Shown piece by piece: positions 26,893 through 35,713 of a stretch of 64,000 nt of DNA. The stretch spans positions 4,438,001 through 4,502,000 of the forward strand of contig NZ_AP019400.1 in NCBI RefSeq assembly GCF_004295585.1, read 5' to 3'. The notes below the pieces were generated by a model. That model was not told where the DNA came from. It ran no database searches and saw nothing but the letters and a program-made list of their open reading frames with translations. Made by a program: the position numbers and the translations under genes. Source of the DNA: Cohnella abietis (GTDB lineage Bacteria > Bacillota > Bacilli > Paenibacillales > Paenibacillaceae). The stretch's first letter is position 1; every line of letters starts with the position of its first letter.

Positions 26893-27120
26893 TTATCTGA
26901 AGCTGTTCGATTGCCCTGAAAGCTGTTGTTCAGCCATCTGGACCAAACGACGGGTAATGTTACCACCAATACGTCCAGCGTCTCTGGAAAGTAATTCACC
27001 GTGATACCCATCTTTCGGGAAATTGATCCCCAATTCTTGAGCCGCTTCATACTTCATTTGATCTAGCGCAGCCCGAGCCTCGTTTACTACGAGCTGATTT
27101 GAACTCCGATTATTTGCCAT
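26893..27120 (-). CDS. Small acid-soluble spore protein, alpha/beta type
   Basis: 75 residues with the family's two conserved blocks: LVVNEARAALDQMKYEAAQE with the GPR protease site region, and DGYHGELLSRDAGRIGGNIT then RRLVQMAEQQL. These proteins coat DNA in the dormant spore and protect it from UV and heat. The Glu-Ile/Leu germination protease site appears as AAQELGI. RBS GGAGGTGAT precedes the ATG. The promoter fits sigma-G. Confidence 0.93.
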   Translation of the reverse strand: MANNRSSNQLVVNEARAALDQMKYEAAQELGINFPKDGYHGELLSRDAGRIGGNITRRLVQMAEQQLSGQSNSFR

Positions 27121-27147
27121 TATGTATCACCTCCATCATTTACCACA

Positions 27148-27178
27148 TATTATGCTTCCCTTCTTTTCCTCCTATGCA
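27148..27178 (-). promoter_or_regulatory. Sigma-G-like forespore promoter of the SASP gene
   Basis: On the minus strand TGCATA (27173-27178) and CATAATA (27148-27154) match the sigma-G consensus (TGMATW, CATWHTA) with an 18-bp spacer, 28 bp before the SASP start. Confidence 0.7.
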
Positions 27179-27255
27179 TAAATTTACTGGGATCACCTCT
27201 TTATCTTGAATGTTACAATTAGTATATCAACGCTGATATACAGGTGGTGTGCAAG

Positions 27256-28107
27256 ATGCTCCTTCCTCCAACGCAACTGGACGAACGTGAAAAACCGTTT
27301 GATGATGAGCGGTACATATTTGAGCCTAAAATTAATGGGCACCGCCTCACCCTCTCTATGGAGGGGGGCGCAGTCCGACTATATACCCGCCATAATCATG
27401 ATGTCACTCGGCAATATCCAGAGCTTTATAATGTACCGATTGAGGATAACTCCGATTTTGTCCTGGATGGCGAGGTTGCTTGTATTAATCCAGAATCGGG
27501 ATCTATTGATTTCGAATTGGTTATGGAACGATTGACATTGAAGAAACCAATGCAAATACGAGAAGCAATAACCCTCCTGCCGGTTCACTTTTTTGTTTTT
27601 GATATTTTGAGATATAAAGGTGAGGATTTACGTGGATGGCCGCTTGTAGAACGCAAGAAGCTCCTGAGAGAGGTGCTATGTGCCAACAACTATATAAGTC
27701 CCCTCATGAGCGTAGACAATACTGGAGTTTCCTTATTTGATGCCATTCAAGGCAAGGAGCTTGAGGGTATTGTTGCTAAAAAGAAGGTAAGCAAATACTT
27801 TGACCAACCCGAAGATAATTGGATAAAAATCATTAACTACAACTATGCCGTAGTTCAGATTGTCGGGTACCGGAAAAATCAATTCGGATGGTTATTGGAG
27901 TATAGAGGAAAAAACGTAGGCATCCTAGACGTTGCTGTTCCTTCAGCGCATAAGAATGCATTCTTCGGAGTTTCAAAGGTATTATTAACTGGGGAAGACC
28001 GAAATTTTGTTTATGTGAAACCGCAAATAAATGCGCGAGTTAAGTTTCGGAGTTGGACACGGACGGGATTGCTTAGGAAGCCTGTGTTTGTGGAGTTTGT
28101 TGTTTAA
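27256..28107 (+). CDS. ATP-dependent DNA ligase, LigD/LigC-like, with altered motifs
   Basis: 283 residues: an adenylation domain then an OB-fold. Motif I is EPKINGHR (Lys25), where the family has KxDG; motif III is LDGEVACI; motif IV is LEGIVAKKKVSKY; motif V is NWIKIINY where WxKxK is usual, so the second Lys is Ile. These two changes may weaken activity. There is no Ku, polymerase or nuclease domain next to it. It would seal DNA nicks, perhaps in spores or starved cells. The ATG at 27256 follows AGGTGG; a GTG at 27244 is the other option. Confidence 0.8.
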   Translation: MLLPPTQLDEREKPFDDERYIFEPKINGHRLTLSMEGGAVRLYTRHNHDVTRQYPELYNVPIEDNSDFVLDGEVACINPESGSIDFELVMERLTLKKPMQIREAITLLPVHFFVFDILRYKGEDLRGWPLVERKKLLREVLCANNYISPLMSVDNTGVSLFDAIQGKELEGIVAKKKVSKYFDQPEDNWIKIINYNYAVVQIVGYRKNQFGWLLEYRGKNVGILDVAVPSAHKNAFFGVSKVLLTGEDRNFVYVKPQINARVKFRSWTRTGLLRKPVFVEFVV

Positions 28108-28174
28108 GGTTAAATAATACTTAGCTCTTCGGGGTTCGTCGGTAGATCAAAGTGTAATTAATTGATTCAACCAA

Positions 28175-28211
28175 GAAAGCGCACTATACACAGGTATGGT
28201 GCGCTTTTTAC
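28175..28211 (+). terminator. Terminator of the DNA ligase gene
   Basis: AAAGCGCAC and GTGCGCTTTTT form a stem (with TATAC/GTATG inside) and a T-run, about 70 bp after the stop. Confidence 0.8.
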
Positions 28212-28230
28212 AAATATGGAATGTAACACA

Positions 28231-28431
28231 TTATCTAGCCGACTCTTCAGAACCCACATCATTGAAGAACTTCAAAGCATAGAGAGCGCATATTCCTACA
28301 ATTGTAAAAATAACTCTGGAGGCCTTCCCGAAAATACCAGCAACTAAATCGTATTCAAATAAACCAATCAACAGCCAGTTAACCCCACCGATAATTAACA
28401 AAGCAAGCGCCACAATATTGAGTATTTTCAT
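28231..28431 (-). CDS. DUF378 small membrane protein
   Basis: 66 residues with two hydrophobic helices (NIVALALLIIGGVNWLLIG and VIFTIVGICALYALKFF). The block IIGGVNWLLIGLFEYDLVAG is the DUF378 signature. RBS AAAGGAGG is seven bases before the ATG. Such proteins are widespread in Bacillota and of unknown role. Confidence 0.88.
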   Translation of the reverse strand: MKILNIVALALLIIGGVNWLLIGLFEYDLVAGIFGKASRVIFTIVGICALYALKFFNDVGSEESAR

Positions 28432-28622
28432 AATATCCTCCTTTGCATCTATGACTTTAAATCTAACAATATCTTCCCCTGAACATAACTATGTATTCAT
28501 CCATCCCAAATCTTAATTGGATTTATCTTATTGAAATTGGCAGCGATAATGTTTTATTCTAGGTTTGTACGCATTATTCGATGGTACAATAAAATAAACT
28601 TCAGAATTATGGAGGATTAGTC

Positions 28623-29078
28623 ATGCTAAACACAATTTCCCCCTATCAAGAGAACGTGCATGATAAATTAGTTGATATTTGGTATCGAGCAGTATGTCTT
28701 ACTCACACATTTTTGGAAGAGAAGGATATTGAATTTTACCATCAGATGCTTCAAAATGGAGCGTTAAAAGAAGTTGAGATTTGGGTAGACTTTAACGAAA
28801 ACAAAGAACCAACGGGATTTATTGGACTTGACAGATCAAAAATAGAAATGCTTTTCGTGGATACAAATTACCACGGGAAGGGAATTGGGAGCCGACTAAT
28901 AAGGCATGCCGAAAAAATAAAAGGGAGCCCCCTCCAAGTTGATGTCAACGAGCAAAACGATAGAGCATGCGGATTTTATAAGAAATTTGGTTTTGTACAA
29001 ACAGGACGGTCTGAGTTGGACAGCTCAGGACAGCCCTTTCCTCTACTTCATTTAGAATATAAGGCACCAGCACAATAA
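28623..29078 (+). CDS. GNAT family acetyltransferase (YjaB-like)
   Basis: 151 residues. The acetyl-CoA loop is VDTNYHGKGIGSRLIRHAEK (about 80-99) and the last motif is ACGFYKKFGFVQTGRSELD. The start has a clear RBS (TGGAGGATT). Target amine unknown; the YjaB-like ending (PFPLLHLEY) suggests a small-molecule or N-terminal acetylase. It has its own terminator. Confidence 0.85.
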   Translation: MLNTISPYQENVHDKLVDIWYRAVCLTHTFLEEKDIEFYHQMLQNGALKEVEIWVDFNENKEPTGFIGLDRSKIEMLFVDTNYHGKGIGSRLIRHAEKIKGSPLQVDVNEQNDRACGFYKKFGFVQTGRSELDSSGQPFPLLHLEYKAPAQ

Positions 29079-29119
29079 GAAAGAGCAGCAGGCATAATAG
29101 CCCGCTGCTCTTTCTTTAT
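29079..29119. terminator. Terminator of the GNAT gene
   Basis: AAAGAGCAGC and GCTGCTCTTT flank a loop of about 14 bases; T-rich sequence follows on the plus strand. Confidence 0.8.
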
Positions 29120-29266
29120 TATTTTCGCAGAACAATTAATAGTATCATTTAGAGAAATAAACTGTTACTGCCAAAGCATAACGCCCGGTGGAGATGAGTT
29201 ATGTTTTCTAACACAAAAAATCCAACACTTGTCCGAACACAGAAAAAAAAGGATTTTCACCTTCAT

Positions 29267-29322
29267 TTATGTTATATAACATAACACAAATTGTTGCGAA
29301 GATTAAATAATAACGCTATAAT
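29267..29322 (+). promoter_or_regulatory. Palindromic operator candidate and promoter for the amidase
   Basis: TTATGTTATATAACATAA at 29267-29284 is a perfect 18-bp palindrome placed right before a promoter with TTGCGA (29294-29299), a 17-bp spacer and TATAAT (29317-29322). A weaker half-copy (GTTATGTTTTCTAACAC) lies near 29197. The leader from there to the start at 29444 is about 120 bases. A MarR/TetR-type repressor or an activator is plausible; none is encoded next to it. The rest of 29120-29443 is AT-rich and empty. Confidence 0.55.
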
Positions 29323-29443
29323 GACATCAACCTAATCGATTTTCGACAGAAATCGACACATAGTTACATTCATAATAGAAAAATATATCTAACAATGTGA
29401 GGTTTAATCTAAGTTGTCATAAATGATAGGAGGAACTTACCAG

Positions 29444-31087
29444 ATGAACAAGACAATTAAGAAAACAAGTTTCGCCATCATTGCTATATCGTTCGCGGTT
29501 AGCAGCTTGCTCGTTGGATGCAGCAAGGATGAAAAAATTGAAAATGTACAGACTGAGCCTACTCCACCTCGTTCTATCGATGTTGTTGAACTAGGACTCA
29601 CAGGCTCCCTCGCTTTACTTGAAAGTGGAGATGCAACCTCCTTCGAGCTTACATCCAGTTACTTGGCTCGAATTAAGGCATACGATGATGCATACGGTTC
29701 CGAACCAGGGTTGCATGCGATTATTACCGTAAATAAGAATGCATTGGACGAAGCGAAACAGCTTGATGAAGAACGTGCTGCCGGCACACTGCGTGGCCCT
29801 TTACACGGCGTCCCCTTAATTATTAAGGACAACTTCGCAACCAAAGACATGCCGACAACGAATGGGTCTATCGCCTTCGCGGATTACCAGACCGATAAAG
29901 ATGCGACTATCGTTAACAAGCTGCGCGAAGCTGGAGCCATTATCTTAGCCAAATCCAACTTATCCGAGTTCGCATGGTCCGGAGAAGATTCCATTAGCAG
30001 CATCCGGGGAGAAGTACGGAACCCCTACGATCAGACGCGTACATCCAGTGGCTCAAGTGGTGGCACGGCTGCAGCAATATCGGCAAGTATGGGAGCTGCT
30101 GGTTTCGGATCGGATACGTATGGTTCAATTCGTAATCCAAGCGCACACCAGAGTCTCGTCGGGGTCCGTACAACTAAAGGCTTGGTGAGCACCGCAGGCA
30201 TAACGCCTCAAGTAGCTTACCTCGATACTGCAGGTCCTATGACAATAAGCGTCACAGATGCTGCAATTCTGCTTGACGTGGTTGCGGGGTATGATCCAGA
30301 AGATCCTTATACAAACGCCATTCAGGGTAAGAAATTGGGATCCTATGCGAGTTCGCTTAGTAATAGTTCACTTAAAGGCAAGAAAATAGGCTTTGTTGAC
30401 CTCTCCGATGATCCTGACGGAACCTATGCGAAATTCGCTGATGAACGCAATAGGGTCAAAGTGTTAATCAATCAGGCGAAAGCCGACATCGAGGCGCAGG
30501 GTGCAACAGTGGTACTTATCAAGGAGTCTGATTTCTCCTCAATGTGGAATCACATTGAATGGGATAGCATCAAATATTATATTGATGACTGGTTCACAAA
30601 GATCCCAGCGAATTGGCCGAATCATCTTGCCGAATTGGCCGAGCCTACTAACGCCCTGACCCTAGACGACTATATTGCTGATGGCCGGGCTATCCAGGAG
30701 ATTGCAGATTCCAAGGACTGGTTGCTAACAGCAAGCAAACCTTCAGTATTCGAGGAAGATGTCGCACGCAAATCTGTCAACTTAGAAAAATTCAAGGCCT
30801 TGTATACAAAGCTAGGACTTGATGCCATTGTCTATGCAACAGATTCAATAACAGCATCCAAAATAACCGGGGATGATAAATTCCATAATGATGCATGGTC
30901 CGCATTGGCCTCCGGCCTCGGTCTTCCAGTCGTAACTGTACCGGCAGGGTTCACATCCAGCGGCCTTCCTGTTGGACTCTCTCTATTGGGCCTTCCTTAT
31001 TCAGAAGGAGAACTACTCTCCTATGCTTACAACTACGAGCAAGCGACACATCATCGGGTAGCTCCATCCAGCACACCGAAGCTATAA
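29444..31087 (+). CDS. Lipoprotein amidase (amidase signature family)
   Basis: 547 residues. The N terminus MNKTIKKTSFAIIAISFAVS then SLLVGC is a lipoprotein signal, so the enzyme works outside the membrane. The Ser-cisSer-Lys triad is visible: Lys in GVPLIIKDNFA, the Ser-rich SSGSSGGTAAAISA, and the nucleophile Ser in DTYGSIRNPS, where the family usually has TGGS. It could release ammonia or an acyl group from amides outside the cell, such as wall peptides. The ATG at 29444 is ten bases from AGGAGG; the ATG at 29423 overlaps no RBS. Confidence 0.85.
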   Translation: MNKTIKKTSFAIIAISFAVSSLLVGCSKDEKIENVQTEPTPPRSIDVVELGLTGSLALLESGDATSFELTSSYLARIKAYDDAYGSEPGLHAIITVNKNALDEAKQLDEERAAGTLRGPLHGVPLIIKDNFATKDMPTTNGSIAFADYQTDKDATIVNKLREAGAIILAKSNLSEFAWSGEDSISSIRGEVRNPYDQTRTSSGSSGGTAAAISASMGAAGFGSDTYGSIRNPSAHQSLVGVRTTKGLVSTAGITPQVAYLDTAGPMTISVTDAAILLDVVAGYDPEDPYTNAIQGKKLGSYASSLSNSSLKGKKIGFVDLSDDPDGTYAKFADERNRVKVLINQAKADIEAQGATVVLIKESDFSSMWNHIEWDSIKYYIDDWFTKIPANWPNHLAELAEPTNALTLDDYIADGRAIQEIADSKDWLLTASKPSVFEEDVARKSVNLEKFKALYTKLGLDAIVYATDSITASKITGDDKFHNDAWSALASGLGLPVVTVPAGFTSSGLPVGLSLLGLPYSEGELLSYAYNYEQATHHRVAPSSTPKL

Positions 31088-31096
31088 TACACAAAT

Positions 31097-31137
31097 AAAT
31101 AAAACAATCACTCTATCGTGGAGTGATTGTTTTATTT
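31097..31137. terminator. Bidirectional terminator
   Basis: AAATAAAACAATCACTC and its perfect complement form a 17-bp stem around TATCGTG, between the converging amidase gene and the PHP operon. Confidence 0.85.
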
Positions 31138-31181
31138 GCAAAACATGCTAGATGATTATAATCAGACCCACTAACCAAAGC

Positions 31182-32186
31182 CTAATAGGCTCCGATAGGC
31201 ACCTTAATCGGCTTACGGTCTCTGAATACAGTCAATTCCGTATATCCCACTTCTATTGCAGCTGCCCTCGCCTCGTCTAGTAACGTTCCGATATCATCAG
31301 GAAAATGAGCGTCAGAGGACAAAGTAAGCGGCACATGGTACTGGGCTAGAACGGACAAAAACAAGGGACTCGGGCAGCTTTCGGCAATTGGAAATCGATA
31401 GGCTAGGCCGGTATTAATTTCTGTTGCAACTCCACCAAGTATCATTTCCTCTGCTACCTTTCTGTAAAAGGGAAGCAAGTCGTCCTCATTAGCTGGACGG
31501 AAGCCAAATACTTTCAGATTATCTGGGTGGGCTATTATTTGAAACAAACCCGACATACAGGCTTGCCGAAGCATTTCGTAATAACGAGCGTAAGTTTCTA
31601 GAGGCTCCAGCTTCTTAAACTCAGCTTGTGTCTCTGGATTGTCAAAGCCCCAGCCTTCAATGAAATGAACTGAACCAATAATATAATCCCACTCATATTC
31701 AGCTAATAGAGCTCGAAGATCATCTTCTCCACCTGGGAAAAAATCCGCCTCTACCCCTAACGCTAAATCCGGACGAGTTTTCTTCGCCTCTGTCACAAAT
31801 CTAACAAAATCGGAGAGCGAAGCCACGCAAACCTGATCCAGCCAAGCTTGCTGCAGCTTGCCGATAGGACTGTCATCTAACAGCATATGCTTCTCGTAAT
31901 AAGGCCGGCATTCCTTAAAGCGGTACAAATGATCAACTACACCGAATGCTTTAATGCCTCTCGCACGACCTAGGGTCAAATACCGATCCAACCACTCTTC
32001 ACTAAAGCTTCCCGCATGAAGCCTGTTATTCATCAGCTTTGACATTTCCTCGGCATATTGAAGTGTATGATGTCCAAGTGCCTGATCCGGCTTCGGCTCC
32101 GTGGCAGCTAAGGCCTGCAAGGTACGCGATAACCAGCGCAACGAATAAGGACCTTCCTCTAGATGAAAATGCATATCAACTTTCAT
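31182..32186 (-). CDS. PHP-domain phosphoesterase
   Basis: 334 residues, soluble. The PHP metal motifs are MHFHLEEG (His6, His8), a DHLYR block near 86, VEADFFPG, and DYIIGSVHF, then IAHPDNL and a late SDAHFPDD. This is the histidinol-phosphatase-like trinuclear PHP fold. It is the last gene of the operon starting at 37856. In context it probably removes phosphate from a product of the imported compound rather than working in histidine synthesis. The gap to the previous gene is 56 bp. Confidence 0.82.
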   Translation of the reverse strand: MKVDMHFHLEEGPYSLRWLSRTLQALAATEPKPDQALGHHTLQYAEEMSKLMNNRLHAGSFSEEWLDRYLTLGRARGIKAFGVVDHLYRFKECRPYYEKHMLLDDSPIGKLQQAWLDQVCVASLSDFVRFVTEAKKTRPDLALGVEADFFPGGEDDLRALLAEYEWDYIIGSVHFIEGWGFDNPETQAEFKKLEPLETYARYYEMLRQACMSGLFQIIAHPDNLKVFGFRPANEDDLLPFYRKVAEEMILGGVATEINTGLAYRFPIAESCPSPLFLSVLAQYHVPLTLSSDAHFPDDIGTLLDEARAAAIEVGYTELTVFRDRKPIKVPIGAY

Positions 32187-32242
32187 TGGCGACCTCTCCC
32201 GCTTGATTGTTAGTTAATCACGAATAAACTTTATAAAGCTGA

Positions 32243-33079
32243 TTAGTCAATCTGAATCATTGCCTCTGAAGGAGTAAGCCCGAGATAACGGCACATTAAC
32301 GGGGCAAGAATAAGCTGCGATAACGTCTCAACGCTGTTCTGCCCTTGAGGGATAAGCGACCTTCCGGATATATAGAGAGGAACGTTACGCTCGGTTACAT
32401 CCGTGCCTCCATGCTGGCCGGAGTCGCTCATTCCATGATCGGATGTCACAATAACCTCATAGCCCTGAGCTACCCATGAAGGAACTAGAGTTGCAAGCAT
32501 TCCGTCGGCCGCTCGAACGGCAGCCTCATATTGCTTACTTTCCCCTCCGTGCTTATGACCTACATCATCTATGTTCATGGAATGGATATACAGAAAATGA
32601 GGGTCATAGGTAGAACGCAAATATTCAGCGTCAACGAAGAGATGACTATCCGGATAATGATCCTCGAAGTAGAAGACTCCGTGTTGAATCGGTTTACTGT
32701 CGTCATGCTGATGACGATCCACAATAGGGTTAAAGGGAGCAGAATTGTACAGCTCACTAACCCAATGATACGCTGCTGCAGCCGTTCTTAATCCGGACTC
32801 CGTAGCAATATGAAATACACTCTGCTCCTTGCTTGCTCTCACGATATGATTAGCCGTGATCCCATTCCTCGCAGCCGGAGTGCCGGTAAGCAATACTTCA
32901 TAGAGCGGGCGAGAGAGACTGGGCAGCTGGGATTGAACCTGGTAACAAGTTACTTCCCCCTGTTCCACAAGGTGTTCCATATAACCTAAATACTTGCGGG
33001 CCGAATCATATCTCAATCCATCCAAGACAACAACGACTAGCTTAGCTGATGCATTCGTCAATTGACTCTCCCCTTTCAT
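32243..33079 (-). CDS. Alkaline-phosphatase-fold hydrolase (nucleotide pyrophosphatase / phosphonoacetate hydrolase-like)
   Basis: About 278 residues, soluble. Metal and nucleophile motifs: VVVVLDGLRYDSA near the start, LPSLSRPLYEVLLTG with the Ser/Thr nucleophile region, DDVGHKHGG, and TSDHGMSDSGQHGG. No signal peptide, so cytosolic. The ATG overlaps the regulator's stop (ATGA); a TTG at 33061 has a better RBS (AAAGGGGAG). The fold covers phosphodiesterases, phosphonoacetate hydrolase and phosphoglycerol transfer enzymes. The nearby uptake genes favour an organic phosphate or phosphonate as substrate. Confidence 0.75.
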   Translation of the reverse strand: MKGESQLTNASAKLVVVVLDGLRYDSARKYLGYMEHLVEQGEVTCYQVQSQLPSLSRPLYEVLLTGTPAARNGITANHIVRASKEQSVFHIATESGLRTAAAAYHWVSELYNSAPFNPIVDRHQHDDSKPIQHGVFYFEDHYPDSHLFVDAEYLRSTYDPHFLYIHSMNIDDVGHKHGGESKQYEAAVRAADGMLATLVPSWVAQGYEVIVTSDHGMSDSGQHGGTDVTERNVPLYISGRSLIPQGQNSVETLSQLILAPLMCRYLGLTPSEAMIQID

Positions 33080-33861
33080 TTTGCTTCTATCCAATTTAGA
33101 TGCTCGGATTTGATCAGTTGTACCCAATCCCTTGGAGGTGCAGCATTGCAAACGAGGGTATGCACTTTGCGAAGGGGGATAATTTCTAGGAATGCTTCCT
33201 TGTCCAGCTTGGAATCATCCGCCAGCACAATGGTTTGATTGGCTGCCTCCACCATCCGCCGGGACATGGCTGTCTCGCCTAGATCGTAATCGCTAACTCC
33301 CCGCTTTAAGGAAACCCCTCCAACGGACAAGAAGGCTTTGTCGACCCGGAATTGTGACATTAAGTTCTCGCCGAGGCTACCAGAAATGGATTGCTGCTCG
33401 GGGTTCAATTCCCCTCCAATGACGATAATCTTGCCAGTGAAGCGACCGCTATTCAGAGATTCCATTAAATGATAAGCAACAGCAAGAGAATTGGTTAAAA
33501 TGGTAAGCCGCTCTCGACCAACGATCGCTTTAGCTAGCTCTAAAGTCGTCGTACCTACATCAATAGCAATCGTATCACCCGATTCGATGAGATCAGCCGC
33601 CACTCGTCCAATTCGCTCCTTCTCCTCCATCCTTACCTTCTGTCGTTGCAAATAGGGAGGCTCGTAATTAGACGGCTTCGTAAGTACAGCTCCACCATAT
33701 ACACGTTTAACTAACCCTTCCTTTTCCAATAAGAGAAGATCTCGACGTATGGTTTCTTCCGAGACGGTCAAACGAAACGATAATTCGGGCACCTTGACTT
33801 GCCCTTGCAGCTTCAAGTGATCCATGATGACTCGTTTGCGTTCTTCCGATGATATGGACAC
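33076..33861 (-). CDS. DeoR/GlpR family transcriptional regulator
   Basis: 261 residues. The DeoR helix-turn-helix is VPELSFRLTVSEETIRRDLL (about 20-39), and the sugar-phosphate sensing domain has IDVGTTTLELA, LTNSLAVAY, GGELNPEQQSISG and VGGVSLKRGVSDYD. Effectors of this family are phosphorylated sugars or related compounds. It sits inside the operon, starts five bases after the ATPase gene at a GTG with AAGGAG, and overlaps the next gene, so it probably represses its own operon. Confidence 0.9.
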   Translation of the reverse strand: MSISSEERKRVIMDHLKLQGQVKVPELSFRLTVSEETIRRDLLLLEKEGLVKRVYGGAVLTKPSNYEPPYLQRQKVRMEEKERIGRVAADLIESGDTIAIDVGTTTLELAKAIVGRERLTILTNSLAVAYHLMESLNSGRFTGKIIVIGGELNPEQQSISGSLGENLMSQFRVDKAFLSVGGVSLKRGVSDYDLGETAMSRRMVEAANQTIVLADDSKLDKEAFLEIIPLRKVHTLVCNAAPPRDWVQLIKSEHLNWIEAK

Positions 33862-33866
33862 ACTCC

Positions 33867-34910
33867 TTACGCCCCTTCCCTGTCGAGGTGCAAGAGCTGT
33901 GACCCATCTAAGGCTAAGCTAACAAGGCTTCGCTCTTTAATTCGCAGCGAACGTCCATCATTAAGGGTATCAATCGTCAGCATCACACCTGCAACATCAA
34001 TTGAGTACCGAATGATATTGCCTAGAATTGTGACCGAATAAACCGTACCTTCTACGATTCGTTTTCCTGCATGTACGGCATCGGAACGGGTTTCCTCACT
34101 CAGGAGAAGGACCGATTCGGGCCGAATAGCGAAGCTTTCCGACGCACTGTCCAGCTGTTCAAACAGCCTGAGCGCTTCAGGCCTTGTTAGCACGTTGTAG
34201 CTTCCCATAAAACGAGCAACAAATTCCGTTCTCGGAGTCGTATATACCGCTTCCGGGGTCCCCTCCTGAACAATACTTCCCTTATTCATAAGACATACCC
34301 GATCGGATAAGGTTAACGCCTCCTCCTGATCGTGGGTTACGAATATTGTCGTCATATTGAATTTCTTCTGGATGTCGCGAATTTCCGTTCGCAGGTTTTT
34401 ACGAATTTTAGCATCCAATGCACTAAGCGGTTCATCAAGTAATAGAAGCTTGGGCTGAACAGCAAGCGAACGAGCAAGCGCTACACGCTGCTGCTGTCCG
34501 CCGGATAGGTGCTGGGGATATGCATCGCGTTTGTCCTCTAAGTCAATAAGTACAAGCAATTCCTCGGACCGATTGCGTCTAGCTTCCTTGGAGGCACCTC
34601 TCATTTTCATCCCATATTGAATATTCTCACTGACCGTTAAGTTGGGAAACAACGCATAGGATTGGAATACCATCCCGATCTCTCGACTTCGTGGGGGAAG
34701 ATTCACGATATCCTTCTGTTCTAGCAGCATCCGTCCCCCATCTATTTCCGTGAGACCTGCTATACAGCGAAGAAGCGTGCTTTTTCCACAGCCAGAAGGT
34801 CCGAGTAACGTCACGAGCTCTCCTTCTCGGATTTTCAAATCCACATTGTTCAGCACGCTCGTATTCCCGAATTGCTTACGAATGCCTTGCAGCTCCAAAT
34901 ACGCGTTCAT
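33867..34910 (-). CDS. ABC importer ATPase, PotA/FbpC/PhnT-like
   Basis: 347 residues. Walker A GPSGCGKST at 37-45, signature LSGGQQQRVALARSLA, Walker B LLLLDEPLSALD, and a C-terminal TOBE-like regulatory domain (RPEALRLF, FAIRPESVLLL). It drives the two permeases, overlapping the upstream one by four bases (ATGA). The family includes importers for Fe3+, polyamines, thiamine and 2-aminoethylphosphonate. Confidence 0.9.
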   Translation of the reverse strand: MNAYLELQGIRKQFGNTSVLNNVDLKIREGELVTLLGPSGCGKSTLLRCIAGLTEIDGGRMLLEQKDIVNLPPRSREIGMVFQSYALFPNLTVSENIQYGMKMRGASKEARRNRSEELLVLIDLEDKRDAYPQHLSGGQQQRVALARSLAVQPKLLLLDEPLSALDAKIRKNLRTEIRDIQKKFNMTTIFVTHDQEEALTLSDRVCLMNKGSIVQEGTPEAVYTTPRTEFVARFMGSYNVLTRPEALRLFEQLDSASESFAIRPESVLLLSEETRSDAVHAGKRIVEGTVYSVTILGNIIRYSIDVAGVMLTIDTLNDGRSLRIKERSLVSLALDGSQLLHLDREGA

Positions 34911-35713
34911 CCCTGTACCCCCTTGTTCATTTTTTGGCCGAGCTTCATTAAAATCATGGACAGCAACAAAATAAATACGAAATATGAAATCGCAATGGCG
35001 CTCGCCAAGTGTCCGCTTTCTCCGACCCGTTGATAGAGGTAAACCTGAATCGTTTGGATATGCCCCCCAACTAGCAGATTAGTCAGCACGAATTCCCCAA
35101 ATAGCACAGAGAACGATAATAACGTTGAAATGATAACCCCAGGCCATATATTTGGTAGCACGACGCTCCTAAAGGCTTTAATTCTAGTGGCACCTAGCAT
35201 CTCTGCCGAGTTAAGAAGCTCTACCGCCGAAACTGTTAATAGACTATTGCGAATCCCCTGATACATATAAGGTAAAATAACGATGAAATAGGCACCGATT
35301 AGAATATAAGCCGTTCCGGTGATATTAATTGGTCCAGAGGAATAGGCACGAATGAGTCCGACCGCCGCTACAACCCCAGGTACAGCGTAGGGAAGCACAA
35401 CAAGACCTTTCATGAACGTCTCCCACTTAGGTAAATAAACCGTAATGATAAATACAGCAGGAAGCATAATAACTAAACTAAACGCTACACTTATGCCGCA
35501 CAAATACAGAGAAGTCCATAGCGCATCCAGAAAACGAATATCCTGAAACATTCCACTGAACCATTCTAACGTCCACCGCTCAGGAAGCACGGTTGCCTGC
35601 CAATCTTTAGCAAATGCATAGATGGTAGTCGCAAGTAAAGGAAGCAGCAAATAGATCATGAGCACGAGCATAAGTGATCGGTGTGCCCAGCCTGTCTTCT
35701 TCTTTGTACCCAT
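34907..35713 (-). CDS. ABC importer permease II (PotC/PhnV-like)
   Basis: About 268 residues with six membrane helices and the inner-membrane coupling motif (EMLGATRIKAFRSVVLPNIWPG). The ATG at 35711-35713 shares one base with the stop of the preceding permease and follows GAAGGAGGAG, so this start is secure; the frame upstream to 35746 is not. It forms the channel with the protein encoded at 35713-36648. Confidence 0.88.
   Translation of the reverse strand: MGTKKKTGWAHRSLMLVLMIYLLLPLLATTIYAFAKDWQATVLPERWTLEWFSGMFQDIRFLDALWTSLYLCGISVAFSLVIMLPAVFIITVYLPKWETFMKGLVVLPYAVPGVVAAVGLIRAYSSGPINITGTAYILIGAYFIVILPYMYQGIRNSLLTVSAVELLNSAEMLGATRIKAFRSVVLPNIWPGVIISTLLSFSVLFGEFVLTNLLVGGHIQTIQVYLYQRVGESGHLASAIAISYFVFILLLSMILMKLGQKMNKGVQG

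Noticed and set aside
26697..27050. 117-residue minus-strand frame overlapping the SASP gene
   Set aside because: It overlaps the well-supported SASP gene in another frame and has no RBS.
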